Shown here in pieces: positions 9,701 through 21,067 of a stretch of 64,000 nt of DNA. How positions within the stretch are numbered: the stretch's first letter is position 1; each line of letters opens with the position of its first letter. The translations under genes were made by a program, and so were the position numbers. The stretch is taken from assembly GCA_004431415.1 (NCBI GenBank), contig QPMI01000036.1, positions 196,001 through 260,000 of the forward strand, in the 5' to 3' direction. The notes under the pieces were generated by a model. The model saw only the letters and a list, made by a program, of their open reading frames with translations, did not search any database and was not told where the DNA came from. The DNA is from Cyanophora paradoxa (taxonomy: Eukaryota; Glaucocystophyceae; Cyanophorales; Cyanophoraceae).

Positions 9701-11729
9701 GAGGAGGGCCTCCTCGTGGGCGGAGCGGGCGAGGCGGTGGAGGTCGCCGGCGAGCTCCTCGCGGCGCGCCTCCAGCGCCGCCGTCTCCTCCCGCAGCTCG
9801 TTGCGCCGCCGCTCCGCCGCCATCGCCTCCCGCCCCAGCCGCACCAGCTCCTCGCGGGCGCGGCGGAGGCGCTCGCGCTCGGCGGCCTCCTCGTCGTGGG
9901 CGGCGGCGTCGGCGGCGCGGCGGCGGGCCTCGAGGGCGGCGACCTCGCGGGCGGCCTCGGCGAGGGTCGCCTGCAGCCGCGCCCGCCGCGCCTCCAGCTC
10001 GTGCAGCTCCTCCCCGCGCCGCTCCACCTCCTCCCGCAGCTGCCCCCTGGCGTCAGGTCCCGCCCCCGCACCACTCCGCACCCTGAGGATGCGCACCCCG
10101 CGGAGGTGGGCGGCGTCGGCGGCGTCGACGGCGGCGCGCGAGGGCGAAGACGCGCTCCGCACCGGTGACGCCCCCTTTGCCCCCGGCCCCGGCGGCGTCC
10201 CGGGCACAGGGGCCGGGGCCGGGCCGGGGCGGGCGCGGGGCCGGGGCCGGGGCGGGGGGCGGGGCCCTGGCGGCGGCGGCGGCGAGGTCGCGGAGGGCGG
10301 CCTCGACGGCGTCGAGGATGCGGGCGCGGCGGGCCTCGAGCTCCCGGACCTCCGCCTCCCGCCGCTCCACCTCCTCCACCAGCTGCCGCCCCCGTCACGC
10401 CCCGCCCCGCCCCGCCGCGCGGGCCTCGGGCGGGGGCGCACGGAGGCGGCGCGGCGGACGGTGTCGCCCTCGCTGCCGGCGGCGCGGGCGAGGGCGGCGG
10501 CGCGCTCCTCGGCGTCCCGCAGCTGGGCCCGTAGCAGCAGCGCCTCCCCCTGCAGCTGCGCCCGCGCCTCCACCTCCGCCACCGCCCGCCGCTCCGCCTC
10601 CGCCGCCGCCGCCTGCGCCTCCCGCGCCTGCGCCTCCTTCCCCGCTGCCCGCTCCCGCGCCCCCTCCAGCTGCCACGTCGCCTCTGCCGCCCGCCGTCGC
10701 TCCGCCGGCCCCGGGGCGGGGCGGGGCGGGGGGCACCGGAGAGGCGCTGCTGGCAGGCGGCGTGCTCGCCGCGCTCGAAGGCGAGCTCCGCCTCCAGCGC
10801 GTCCCGCCGCGCCCCCAGCTGCTTGATCTGCCCCGCCCTCAGGCCCCCGCCCCCTCCAGGGCGCCGGCGGGCGGCGGGGGCGGCGCACCTGCTCGAGGGC
10901 GCCGTCGAGGGCGCGGTGCACCTCGTGCAGGTGCGCGTCCGCGTCCTCCTCCCCGCCCCGCGCCCGCGACAGCTCCTCCCTGCCGCCCGCCCCGCCGCTC
11001 AGGCCCGCCGCGCCGCCCCGCGCCGGCCCCGGGCCGCCGCACTCGAGCCGGTCGCGGTGGAGCTGCGCGCGGGCCTTGTGCTCCGCCTCGCGCTCGATGG
11101 CCGTCACGAGCTCCGCCTCCCGTCGTCTCGCCTGCTCCTGCATCATCGAATTCGCCCTCCGCGCCTCCGCCAGCTCCTGCGGCGCCGGCCGTCAGCCGCA
11201 CCGCCGCCGCGAACGCCGACGCGGGGCCCTCGCCTCCTGCAGCCGCAGCTTCTCGTCCAGCGCGGCCTTCAGCTGCGTCTGCATGCGGCCCATGCGCTCG
11301 TCGAGCAGCCGCTGCGTGTCGTGCACCGCAGACAGCTGCGCGGCCCGTGTTCGAAGGCGCGTGGGGCCGTCGGGCGAGCGGCGGACGCACCACGCGCGAC
11401 TCCGAGGAACGCCTGGTGTGGGAACGTTCGGACTCGCTCGGCAGCGACTCGATGGGCAGCGTGGCTACGGGCGGGTGGCCGCCCAGCAGCGGCTGGCTGA
11501 TCTTCACGAGCTGGTTGAAGTCCTCCACGACCTGGTTGTACAGCGTCTGGTGCACCTGCCGCCCTCTTCCGTGAGCTTTCTGGGGCAGGCAGTAGCGCAG
11601 GCAGCCGGCTGGCAGCCCGCCGCACCCGCAGGGTCGACAGGTCGACCGCGCCATCGTGCCACAGCAGCTCGACCATAGAGTACAGGCCCTGTGCGTCGGA
11701 GAATCATGTACGAGCCTCGACACGCTCAT
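6763..11729 (-). CDS. Large coiled-coil protein with C-terminal PH-like domain
   Basis: A long minus-strand gene of many short exons. N-terminal exons read GLYSMVELLWHDGAVDLSTL and VHQTLYNQVVEDFNQLVKIS. Extended heptad-rich helices follow, such as LSAVHDTQRLLDERMGRMQT, LAEARRANSMMQEQARRREA and NFRLVERLHRLG. A Ser/Pro patch (SPSPSKGPRSPG) and a Pro-rich stretch precede a PH-like fold: KFAFTTMRRVTRWLVLDNGP, VDDIVGLTHGPFGSRSF, WLCFSLHFPNRTVDLCAPSE and ALVSWYIGLQTLV. This order, with the final Trp helix, matches PH domains of the plant PRAF/PLC type. The tail ends ARRSSFNR. Probably a cytoskeletal or membrane-tethering scaffold. The exact start is uncertain because a tiny first exon is possible near 11729. 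No orthologue recognised. Confidence 0.7.
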
Positions 11730-12327
11730 CCGCGGAAGCTAGCCCGCTGCAGCTAGCGCGCCGCTCGCGCACCGGTGCGCGGGTCCTGATGCGCGCCAGG
11801 CATGACCTCCCGTCGCCTCCATCAGCTTCGAACGAGGGCCCGGGGTCCCCCGGAGCGTTCGGCGGCATCCAGGCCGTTGCTTCGTTTATTTGCCTGTACC
11901 CGTCCGGCCGGCGCAGCGGTTGCCGCCCAGCAATTCATTGCAACCCGTATTCCAGCCGGCGCCAATTGCAAAGCCATTCAGCTGGTGAACGCATGCAGGC
12001 GCCTCGGTGGGGCCCGACTGGCCGGGAGCTCGAAGTTGGCACCGCGGCGCTAGCGCTGGCGCGCGCCGCGGCACCGCGGCCGGCGGCGCAAGCGCGCATG
12101 CACGAGCCGTAAACAATGTTGGTTTGAAATGAAATCATACCTAAAGCAAGCTACGTGTTGTGCCTAAGCGGGCACAGAATTCGAAGGAAGCGGGAGGGCA
12201 AGGGATGCGTTGGATGGGAAAAGAGTGGCGGGCCTTGAAGAGACCCGATCGCGAGGCGGCGAGACGAGGGGGGGGAGTGGAGGGGCAGATTGGTAGGAGA
12301 GGAGATGGTAGTTTCAGACGGCGGGTG
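11730..12327. other. Intergenic region
   Basis: About 600 bp between the start of the coiled-coil gene and the stop of the DHBP synthase gene, both on the minus strand. It should hold the promoter of the former and the 3' UTR of the latter. No ORF with recognisable content and no repeat found. Confidence 0.5.
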
Positions 12328-13588
12328 TCACTTGGTGGCCTTGGCCATCGCGCTGATGACCTGCACGCGGGTCAGGGCGGAGCGCGGCGGGGCTCGGGGC
12401 GGGGCGGCGCGCCTGGGCGCCCTCGAGGAAGGGGACGTTGTTGGCGAGGGCCCACTTGCGGGCGCCCTCGAGGGAGAGGGAGCTGCGGGGCGCTCAGGGC
12501 GGCCGGCAGGGCGGGGCGGGGCGGGGCCGGCGGGGCGCACCAGTCGCCGTCGGGCTCCATCATCTCCGCGCCGACGACGACGGGGAAGACGCCCGCCAGC
12601 CGCGCCACCGCCACCGAGAGCTCCGTGTGGCCCTGGGCCCCGCCTCGCACCGCGCTCAAGGGCTGGTGCGCGGGGGGCGGACCTGGCGCATGCTGACGCC
12701 GCCCTTGGACTCGCGGCAGAGCGGTATGTGGCCCGGGGTGCGGAACTCGGAGCCCAGGAGCCGCGCCGCCTCCTCCGAGTACTGCACCTCCCCCGTCCCC
12801 TGCTGCGCAAGCGCCTGCTGGCTCACCTCCGCGAACCTGGCCCCGCATTTTGTCGGTGAAAAGGAAAGGAAAGAAAGAATCCCGCCCCGGGGCCCCAGAG
12901 CGTGGCCTGGCCCAGTACCGGGGCGCAGCGCCGCGGGCCAGCGCCGGATCCGGAACGCACCGGCGGACTGTCAAGCAGCGGTCGCGATCAGTGATGCCCG
13001 TGAACGTTTCGCGATGATTGAGCGTGAGGCTGAACGCAGACCGCGCGTCGTACTGCGCGCGGGGCGATGAGCAAGCGCCGCTGGAACTCGAGGCGGCGGC
13101 GCTCACGCGAATGTCGTTAGAAACAAGATGCTGCAGCAGAGGGCACTGTTGGACTACGGGAGGTGCCGTGTAGATGTCCTGCGCGGCGGGGGGCGTAAGG
13201 TCGGGCGGATGATGAGCTAGCTTGAACCGACGCGCAGCGCCGATCACCTGCAGGAAGGCGAGGCCGAACATTTCCGACACCTCGTGAGGCACGGCCATGA
13301 AAATGAGCCCGCCGGCGCTCTTCCGCAGCGTCCTGATCTGTGCAGGCTGCAGCGAGATCGCCGGGAAGAGGATATCTGTCTCCTGCTCGCGCCGCTCGCT
13401 ATCGAACAAGCATATGGGCTGCCCGTTGCGGAAGGCCTCCAGAGCTCGCGCGAGGGGGTCCGCGTGCCCGTTCTCGCCCTCGCTGTGCGGGAGGGCTGCG
13501 CACGCGACCGCGCATCAATATCTTATGCGAGCGAGGGAAGCGGGGGGCGCGGAAAGCGACCTCCATTCATTGCCTTGGCGCCTGCCAT
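12328..13588 (-). CDS. RIB3: 3,4-dihydroxy-2-butanone-4-phosphate synthase, archaeal type
   Basis: Converts ribulose 5-phosphate to the four-carbon precursor of riboflavin. Start ATG at 13588 (MAGAKAMNGALPHSEG after one intron) leads into LARALEAFRNGQPICLFDSE, RREQETDILFPAISLQPAQ and IRTLRKSAGGLI. Signature blocks are SAFSLTLNHRETFTGITD then RDRCLTVRR, followed by DKMRGQV, RQGHTELSVAVARLAGVFPV and VVGAEMMEPDGDW. The gene ends VISAMAKATK. The NHR.TFTGITD, RQGHTE and EMM.DG blocks resemble archaeal (Methanocaldococcus-type) RibB rather than the bacterial/plant RibBA form. No GTP cyclohydrolase II domain follows and there is no plastid presequence, so the product should be cytosolic. Divergent from the dynein-like gene. 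Confidence 0.88.
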
Positions 13589-13953
13589 GTCGCTGCGGGT
13601 GCGTGCGGGCGCTGTGGCTGCGAGGGACGGCTGGCTGCGTCACGGGCTGGGAGCGGTCGGTGCTGTTGCTTTCTCTGCCTGTGATAGCTGCTGCGCTGTT
13701 TGCCGCGGGTTACGCCAGCAATTCGCTGTTTGACGACTTTGACGTCCGCAGGGGGGGTAGTGGAGTACTTGGCCCTGCCGTCGACGAGCTCGCAGCGATC
13801 GGATGCAGCTGGGGTGCACTGAACTATTCTAATATTCAGCGCTTCTTTGCCAGAGTATCACCGCCAGACCCGCTCCCGTTCTGGACATCCGCAGAACGGC
13901 CCTGCCGGCTTAGCTAGGGGCGCGGGCGGGGCGCGGCAAGGTCGCCTGGGCCC
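13589..13953. promoter_or_regulatory. Divergent promoter region, RIB3 / dynein-like gene
   Basis: 365 bp separate two opposing start codons. A short open frame at 13587-13733 has no supporting homology or intron consensus. No specific regulatory motif identified. Confidence 0.5.
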
Positions 13954-16900
13954 ATGCCTTTCAACACACTCAAGCCGGCGGCCCTCACGCCGCGAGAAAG
14001 CCGGGCCAGCCATGTTCAGGCGCTCTCACATGCCAGGAGCGAGTCCACGGCGCTGTCGGAGACTGTGTCGGTGCGTGTGCATGTGGGCCAGCTGGGCTAG
14101 CTCCTGATGTGGCCGCCCAGGGCTCTCTTGCGGGCAGCGGGCTGCCCACGGCGGCGCTCTCGGATGCCGGAGAGTCGCTCAGCGCGTCGGCGCTGCTGGG
14201 CCGGGGGCTGCAGCGAAAGAACCTCGTGCCTTCCCAGGCGGAGCGACGGGCGGAGAAGCACCGGAAGGCGAACGCCGGCTTCTGGCAGCTGTGGGAGAAG
14301 CTGAACCCCGGGAGGGCGCCGGCGGCGTCGCAGCGGGACGAGGAGGGCCTCGTGGAGAACGCGGGGTGGCCCTTCGTACGGGCCGACCCGCACGACTTCA
14401 TCGCCGTCCTCGAGGCCGGTGCGCCCGCCCCGGGGCCGGCCGGCCGGCGGGGGACCCCTGCCGAGGGGGCGGCAGACCCGACGGGCCTCAAGTTCTGCTT
14501 CGCGGTGCGCTTCCACGCGGACAAGTTCCGTGCCTCGTGGAACCCCTACGAGCTCCGCCTCGTCACCAAGCAGGAGGCCGAGGGCCAGGCCCGCCCGCCC
14601 CGCCCCGCCTCCGCCCCCGCCCCAGGCGACGGGCGGCGCAGGAGCGGTACTACACGGTGAGCCCCGGCGGCGTCACCGAGGTCTTCCGCGGGGCCGCCCG
14701 TGCGCCCCGCGCCTGTCTTCGGGGCGGCGGGGGCCGGGGGCTGAGGGGCGGGCAGGGGAGCACCTCTCGCGGGCGGCGTGGGAGGCCGAGCGGGCGCTCT
14801 TCGCGGCCCTCGTCGCCCGCCCCGTCTTCCCCGCCGCGCGCCGGATGCGCTTCTTCAAGGCCTGGCGGCACTTCGTGGCGGGGCGCAAGCGGGGGCGGGC
14901 GGCGGCGGCGCTGACGGCCCCCTCGGCGCTGCTCGCGGAGGAGAAGCTGCGGCACCTGCGGCCCCTCCTCGCCCTCTTCGCCGGTCAACCCGCCCGCCCC
15001 CGCCCCCGCCGGCGTCGAGCCCCGCGCAGAGTGCGGGGAGGCGGTGGGGGCGCTGGGGATCGAGGCCCCGCGGCGCGGGGCCGGCGTGGAGGTCCCCGAC
15101 CTCGCCGCCTGGTGCCCGCCCCGCCGCCCCGCCCCCGCGCCCCGCGCCCCACCCACCCCGCCCCGCAGGTCGGAGGAGGCGGCGGCGCAGATCGCAGCGC
15201 ACGGGGCGCGGCTGCAGGGGCTCGCCGCCGGCCTCGCGACGAGCCTCGCGGTGGCCATCCGGCGGCGCATGGAGGAGGCCCACAACAAGCTCCTCGCCGA
15301 CCGCGCCGCCGCCGCCGCCACCGCCGCCGCCCTCGCCGCCGCCTTCCCCCGCGGCCCCGCGCCCTGCCCCTCCAGGTGCCCCCGCCCTGCCGCCCGACCC
15401 CACCGGCACGCCCCGCTCCGCGAGGAAGCCGCCCGTCCCGCCCTCTTCCGCCGCGCCTCCACCGCCACCGGCCCCGCCCCGCCGAGGCCCCGCCGAGCCC
15501 GAGCGCCTCGCCGCCGCCTTCTCCGCCGCCGGTTCGCCGCCCGCCCGCCCCCGGCCCCGCCGCGGCCCCGCCTGACGCCGCGCGGCAGCGGCGGAGGCGC
15601 AGTCGCCGGCGCGGCCGCTGCCGCTGCCGCGCTCGCGCTCCGAGACGCCCCCGCGCCCCGACGCCTTCCTCGAGTTCTCCTCCCCGCAGCGGCCCGGCGC
15701 CGTGCCGCGGCTGCCGATCCCCGTGCCGCCGCGGCAGCCGCCGGGCCCCGGGGCCCGTCGCCGCGGGGGCGCGGGGCGGGGCGCCGCTGGTGGGGGACGG
15801 CCACATCTCCGACTTCCTCAAGGGCAAGGGGCCCGCGACCGCCGCTCCGACCACCTCCTCTCCCCGCGCCGGCCCCGCCCGGCCCCCGGCCCCCGGCCCG
15901 AGCCCGCGCACCCTCCGCTCCCTGGGCGCCCTCGACCTCTCCTCGGGGCCCCGCCTCGCCGCCCTCGCGCCCCTGCCCTCCGCCGCCCCGGCCCCGCCCC
16001 CCGCGCCGTTGGAGGAGGGGCTGGCGGCGCGGAGCCTGCACGCCGAGGTCGCCCTCGCCCGCGCCGTCTGCGCCGACTCCCTCTCCTGTCCGCCCCGCCC
16101 GTCCCGCCAGCCCGATTTTGCAGGCCAAGGCTGACGGGGGCCCGCGGTGCAGTCGTGAAGCGGGGCCACCTGGCGCTGGCGGACGCGCTGCTGCGCCTCG
16201 CCCCGCGCCTTCTCGCCGACCTCGCCGCCCCCTCGCCCGCCCCGCCGTCCGCGCCCCGCCCCGCCCCGCCGGCGTCCTGCTGCCCGCGCTGAGCGCTCCG
16301 CCGCAGGTCGACCCCGAGCTCGAGGCGGAGGAGCCGCCGGCGGAGGAGGCCCCGCCAGCCGCAGCGGAGGAGGCGGAGGCTCCGAACGACGAGGCGGCCG
16401 CCCCGGCCTCCAAGAAGAAGGCGCGCCCCGCCCCTCCCCACCCCGTCCCGTCCCGCCCCGCCGCGTGCGAGCGGGGCGGGGCGGGCAGCCGGCGACGCGG
16501 CGCGTGGGGCGGGCCTTCATCGTCGAGCGGGCCCCGTCGCGCGCCTCGGACGCCGACGCCGACGCCGACGCGGGGCCCGAGGGCGAGGCCGCCCCTGCGG
16601 CCCCGAGCCCGACCCGGAGCCCACCGCCGAGGAGGCTCCGCCGCCGGCACCCGCACAGCAGCTACGGCCGCCGTCCGGGGAGCCGCCGGCGGCAGCAGGC
16701 GACGGGGCCCGACGAGCGGAGGCGGTGAAGCTGTGGGGAGGGCGGGGCCGCGGAGGCGGGCGCGGAGGCGGGCGCGGAGGGCGGGGAGGGGCCCGGCGAG
16801 GGCGGCGAGGAGGAGGAGAACGAGTTTCTGGAGCCGCCGCCGCCGCGGCGCTCTTCACCGTGGCCGCCGAGTGGGACGCGGGGCGGGGCGAGCTGCGCCT

Positions 16901-17782
16901 CGCCCCCGACGCGGCGGCCGTCGCCCGCCGCCTCGACTCCCTCGCCGCCGCGCGCACCGCCCGCCCGCCCCGCCGGCCCCCGCCTGACGCGGGGGCAGGA
17001 CGTGGTGCGGGCCATCGCCGCCGTCACCACCCCCGTCGCCCACGTCCGCCCCGCCCCGCCACGCCCCGCCGCCTCCGCCCATCAAAGCCCCGCGCAGGAG
17101 GCGCTGGCGGCCTTCTACCGGCTGGCGGCGCACGAGGAGCGGGAGGAGCTGCCGCCCTTCGAGTACATCCTCGCCCCCGACTTCGCCCCGGAGACCGACC
17201 GCGGCAGCGCCGAGGAGCGCCGCCGCGCCGCCCACCGCCGCGCCGCCGCCGCCGCCGCCGCCGCCGGCCCCCGCCCCACAGCGCCGACGCCCTCCACGCC
17301 CTCCTGGCCCCGGTGCCTTTGGCGGGCCCGCCCGGCGCCCCCTCCGTCGGCTTGGACTCATACGGCGGGCAGGGCGGGAGGCGCTGCGGGCGGCGGCGGC
17401 GGCGCGGCTCGCGGAGGCGCAGGCGGTGGCGGAGCGGCGGCTGGCACCCTTCCTGCCGCTGCTGCGCGGGGAGGCGGCGGGGCCGGAGGCCGGCGCGGGG
17501 GCGGAGCGGGTGCCCGAGCGGCTCGACCTGGGTCCCCTCGAGCTCGACCTCCGCCCCGCCAAGGACGCGTGCGCCCCTCCCGCCCGCCTCTCCCAGCGCT
17601 CTTTTATGGCCCGCCTCACGCGCGCCCCGGCCTCGCGCAGGATCTTCGCCCGGCTGGGGGGGCCCACCCTCGCCCCGCGCTCCACCTCCGCCCTCGCCGA
17701 GGCCGCCAGCCCCGCCCGTCCCGCCTCCCGCCCCGCCTCCGCGACCCCACACGAGGGCCCGCTCGCCGTCTCCGCCCGATAA
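13954..17782 (+). CDS. Dynein heavy-chain tail-like protein lacking the motor
   Basis: Start ATG at 13954 gives MPFNTLKPAALTPRESRASH. Exons then read GFWQLWEKLNPG, WPFVRADPHDFIAVLEA, FCFAVRFHADKFRASWNPYE, RYYTVSPGGVTEVFRG, LSRAAWEAERALFAALVARP and MRFFKAWRHFVAGRKRGRAA. The series NPYEL, YYT.S..GVT, W..E..LF..L...P.F, then F..W is the hallmark of the axonemal dynein heavy-chain tail, including DNHD1-like proteins. Later exons are helical (RLQGLAAGLATSLAVAIRRR), acidic or Pro-rich (ELEAEEPPAEEAPPAA), then LAAFYRLAAHEEREELPPFE and ERLDLGPLELDLRPAKD. The last exon ends EGPLAVSAR with a stop at 17780-17782. No AAA module or P-loop was seen in 3.8 kb. It may be a motorless paralogue or a divergent tail-domain protein. 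Many exon joins are uncertain. Confidence 0.62.
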
Positions 17783-18753
17783 AGGCCGCAAATACAACGC
17801 CGCCCTTCCTCGAAGAGCTCGAAGAGGTCGTGCCTTCAGCAACCATGAAGCCGCTTAGCAATTGCAAGGCATTTCCACCGGAGCAATGGGGGGCCAGTAT
17901 TCACTTCCCCTGTCCCTCTTTTTCGGGCCCGACCCTTCCCCCAATTGCAATCCCGGCCCGTTTTTGTGGCCTGCAGCCTGTAGCTGGGCCGCCGGGCACC
18001 CGGTGACCAACACCTAGCCTATAGCTACTGGCCCACTGGCCCGGCGGCCCGCGGCCAGGACACAAAAATCGTTGAACGGCCCGGCGGGTCCGACGGTCCA
18101 GAATCTGATCCCGGAGTCCGATGTTCTGAGACCAATTCGAGGTTATCATGGCATTGCCGGCGCCCCCCGGGCCCGGGGCCGGTGCCCCGGGCCCCGCCGG
18201 GCCCGCATCACCGTTGCCAACTTGGCAACTTGCCAATTTGGCAAGTTGCCATGATGCAGTGCCACGGTGCTTTGCCAAGTTGCTTTCAAACTCTTCATGA
18301 TGCCATTATAGGCAAATACCGTACTCGGTAGCACGGTAGTACACTGTGACACTATTCATGATTGCAATTGTACAGTGACAAAGCCGCCTTCCGAGTACAA
18401 GGCTTCACCCAGTTGTGCAAAGAGCGTCGGAGCCTGGGAGCTCGAAGATGCCCGGCCCTCGGGGCCTGATCATGAGGCCGAGCTAAACGAGGCATGATTG
18501 GCCGACTGTACTCGAGTTCGCCCACTGGGGCCACGGCCCGGCGCCCGCGCAGCATTCAAGCCGTTCAGTTTAGCAAGCTATTTCCACCGGAACAAACGGG
18601 GGCCGGCGCCAATCCAAATAAATGCGGCCAGCACCAAGCTGTAAGCTTAATTATAAGCTTGGACACCAAAAACGCGAAGGGGAAGGGGATGGTGGGGGGG
18701 AGGACAAGGTGAAGAAGCTTGGGAAGGGGCCGGTGTGCGAGGCGGCGCTGGCG
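17783..18753. repeat. Palindromic AT-richer island between convergent genes
   Basis: Noncoding. It contains TGATCATGAGG and CATGATGC words, a nested GCCAACTTGGC / GGCAAGTTGCC inverted repeat at 18215-18250, and an AAGCTT-rich end near 18640-18660. Similar words (GGCCAACTTGGCAAG, CATGATGC) recur at 54.78-54.83 kb in another convergent island. Confidence 0.75.
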
Positions 18754-20884
18754 TCAGTGTTTCCAGCTGCGCGTCGTGAGCTTTGGGGCGGCGGGGGCGG
18801 CGGGGCGGGCGGGCGGACATCTTGACGAGGCGGTCCTTGCTGCCCGAGGCGACGCGCTCCCCGTCCGGGCTCCAGTCCACCGCGTACACCTGGAGGCGGC
18901 GTCAGCAGGGGCGGGGGGAAGGGGCGAGGCGGGGCGGGCCTCGTCGGCGTGGCCGGGGAGGTCGAGCTTGGGCTTCTTGGTGCGCGGGTCCCAGACCTTC
19001 ATCGTGCTGTCCTTGCTCGCGCTCACCAGCAGCCGGCTGTCCGCCGACCACGCCACCTGGTACACGTGCCCCACGTGCGCCCGCAGGTTCCCCAGGAACC
19101 TGCCCCCGGTTCAGCGGGGGCGTCGAGGCGAGAGAAGGCGAGAAGAAGAGGGGCGGACCTGCCGGTGGCGGCCTCCCAGAGCTTGACGGACTTGTCGAAG
19201 GAGGCGGTGGCGAGGGTGCGCCCGTCAGGGCTGAACACCACGTGGTTCACCAGCGCCTGGTGCCCCGTCAGCCGCGCGATCGCCTTCTTCCCCGCCGCCG
19301 GCTGCCCCCCGCGACGCCGTCAGCCGCGCGAAGAAGGACGGGCGGGCGGGCGGGGGGAAGCGGGGCGGGGTGGGCGGGCGTGCCTCCCAGAGGATGATGG
19401 TGAAGTCGTCGGAGCCCGTGGCGAGGCGCTCGGGGTGCGGGCCCCGCGCCGCCTCGTACCGCTGCTTCGCCTTGGCCGCCGCCGCCTCCGCCTCCTCGGG
19501 CGCCGCCTCCCCGTGCTCGAACGCCCCCGTCCGCAGCGCGTACTCCGTGCTGCGCGGCGCGGCGTCACGCCGGCGCGGCGAAGCCCAGGCCGAGCAAGGC
19601 GCGCCTGAGGGCCATGGTGTTGACCCAGTGGGCGTGGCCCTCCAGCGTCCGCACCAGCTTCCCCTGCCCCACCGTAAGATGCATGCGGGGCGTGCCGGGC
19701 GTGCGTGGCGGGGCGGGGCGCGCGGGGCGTGCGGGGCGGGGCGGGGCGGGGCGGGCGCACGTCGGCGGGGCTCCAGACCTTGACGGTGCGGTCGTGGGAG
19801 GCGGTGTAGAGGAGGCCCTCGCCGCCCCACTTCACGCACGAGACGGCCGCCGTGTGGCCCCCGAGCACCAGCAGGCAGCGCTGCGTCGGCACGTCCCACA
19901 CCCGCACCGTCCCGTCCTTGGACGAGCTCGCCAGCCGCGTGCACCCCGAGTTACTGCGGGGGGATGAGGGGGGGCGAGGGGCGGGCAGCTGGGGCGGGGG
20001 TACGCCGCACAGGTGGAGGGGCTCCCAGGCGATGCTGGTGATCCACTTCTGGTGGCCCTTGAGGGGCTTCCCGAGCTGCTTCCCCTCCTTCGGCTCCCAC
20101 ACGCGCACGTCCCCCTCCATGCCCCCCGACGCCAGCCGCCGCCCATCCGGCGACCACGAGACGCACAGGATCCAGCTCGTGTGCCCTGCCCCGCCTCTCG
20201 GCCAGCGCCCCGGGGCGGGGCGGGGCGGGGCGGACCCTCGAGGGTGTGCTCGGCGGTCTCGGTGTCGATGTCCCAGATGCGGACGGTCTTGTCCCCAGAG
20301 CCGCTCGCCAGGCTGCTCCCGTCCGGGCTGAACGCCACGTGCAGCACCGCCTCCGCGTGCCCTGCGCCCCCGCGCCCCTCAGCGCCCGATCCGGCGCGGC
20401 GCGGCGGGGCGGGGCGAGGCGGGAGCGGGGGCACCGGCCATGCTGCCGGTGCAGCGGGTGACGGGCCGCACGCGGAAGACGGCCTGCGGCTGGTAGAGGA
20501 TGGGGAGGACCTGCTCCCCCGAGACCGCCTCCTTCTGCGCCCGCAGCGCCCCCCGCAGGTCCTCCACCACCTCCTCACCCTTCACGAAGAACGCGTACGG
20601 CAGCTTCTCATCCTGTGCGCCCCGCCGTCCGCGATCGAGCCCGGTCAGCGCGAGCGCTCGGGGCCGGCGACCTGCGCGCGACGGGAGGCGCGCACGTTCT
20701 GCAGGAGCTGGTTCACGAGGGTAACGAGCTGATCGGGCGTGATGTCTAGCGAGACCTCGAGCTGCGGGCCGGTCGCCTCGCCGCTCTCGCTCGTGAGCTG
20801 GGCAATCAGCGTCTTCCTGCCCGCGAACGGGTCCGGCTCCTCCTGCGGCTGCCCGCGCTTCCTCTTCACAGCCGGGGACGACAT
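18754..20884 (-). CDS. NLE1: Notchless homologue, 60S ribosome assembly WD40 protein
   Basis: The nuclear/nucleolar partner of the AAA ATPase Midasin (Rea1), needed for pre-60S maturation. ATG at 20884 gives [20 protein letters not shown]. The NLE domain follows ([33 protein letters not shown]). An eight-bladed WD40 propeller then includes [99 protein letters not shown] and [10 protein letters not shown]. The insertion between blades ([18 protein letters not shown]) is also typical. After a 48-nt intron the final exon makes the C-terminus IWKH, as in other NLE1 proteins, with stop TGA 18756-18754. About 500 residues, complete. Head-to-head with RBM28, another ribosome-biogenesis gene, only 183 bp away. 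Confidence 0.95.
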
Positions 20885-21067
20885 CGCGCTGCTGCGGGGC
20901 TGGCGCTGGCCGATGAGGGAACGTACGCTCGCGAACTCTGCGGGGTGCTGCGGGCGTTGGGGGCGCGGCGGGCAGCGCTATTTGTTCGCGCCGATCGCTC
21001 TCGATCGATATTCCAGCCCTCTTGCACGGCGCTCGACGACAGCCTCTACCCCCCCAGCTAGCGCTCG
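20885..21067. promoter_or_regulatory. Shared bidirectional promoter, NLE1 / RBM28
   Basis: 183 bp between the start codons of two nucleolar ribosome-biogenesis genes on opposite strands. It contains TCGATCGATA near 21000. Co-regulation of the pair is inferred from the arrangement alone. Confidence 0.55.

Noticed and set aside
8338-10826. Very long plus-strand open frames of 580-800 codons
   Set aside because: They lie opposite the minus-strand coiled-coil gene, are almost pure Arg/Gly/Ala/Pro and reflect GC-rich antisense sequence. The minus-strand reading has heptads and a PH-like fold.
13587-13733. Short plus-strand ORF starting MSLRVRAGAVAARDGWLRHG
   Set aside because: It overlaps the RIB3 start region and the dynein-like promoter, has no homology, and a different frame contains a chance hydrophobic run.
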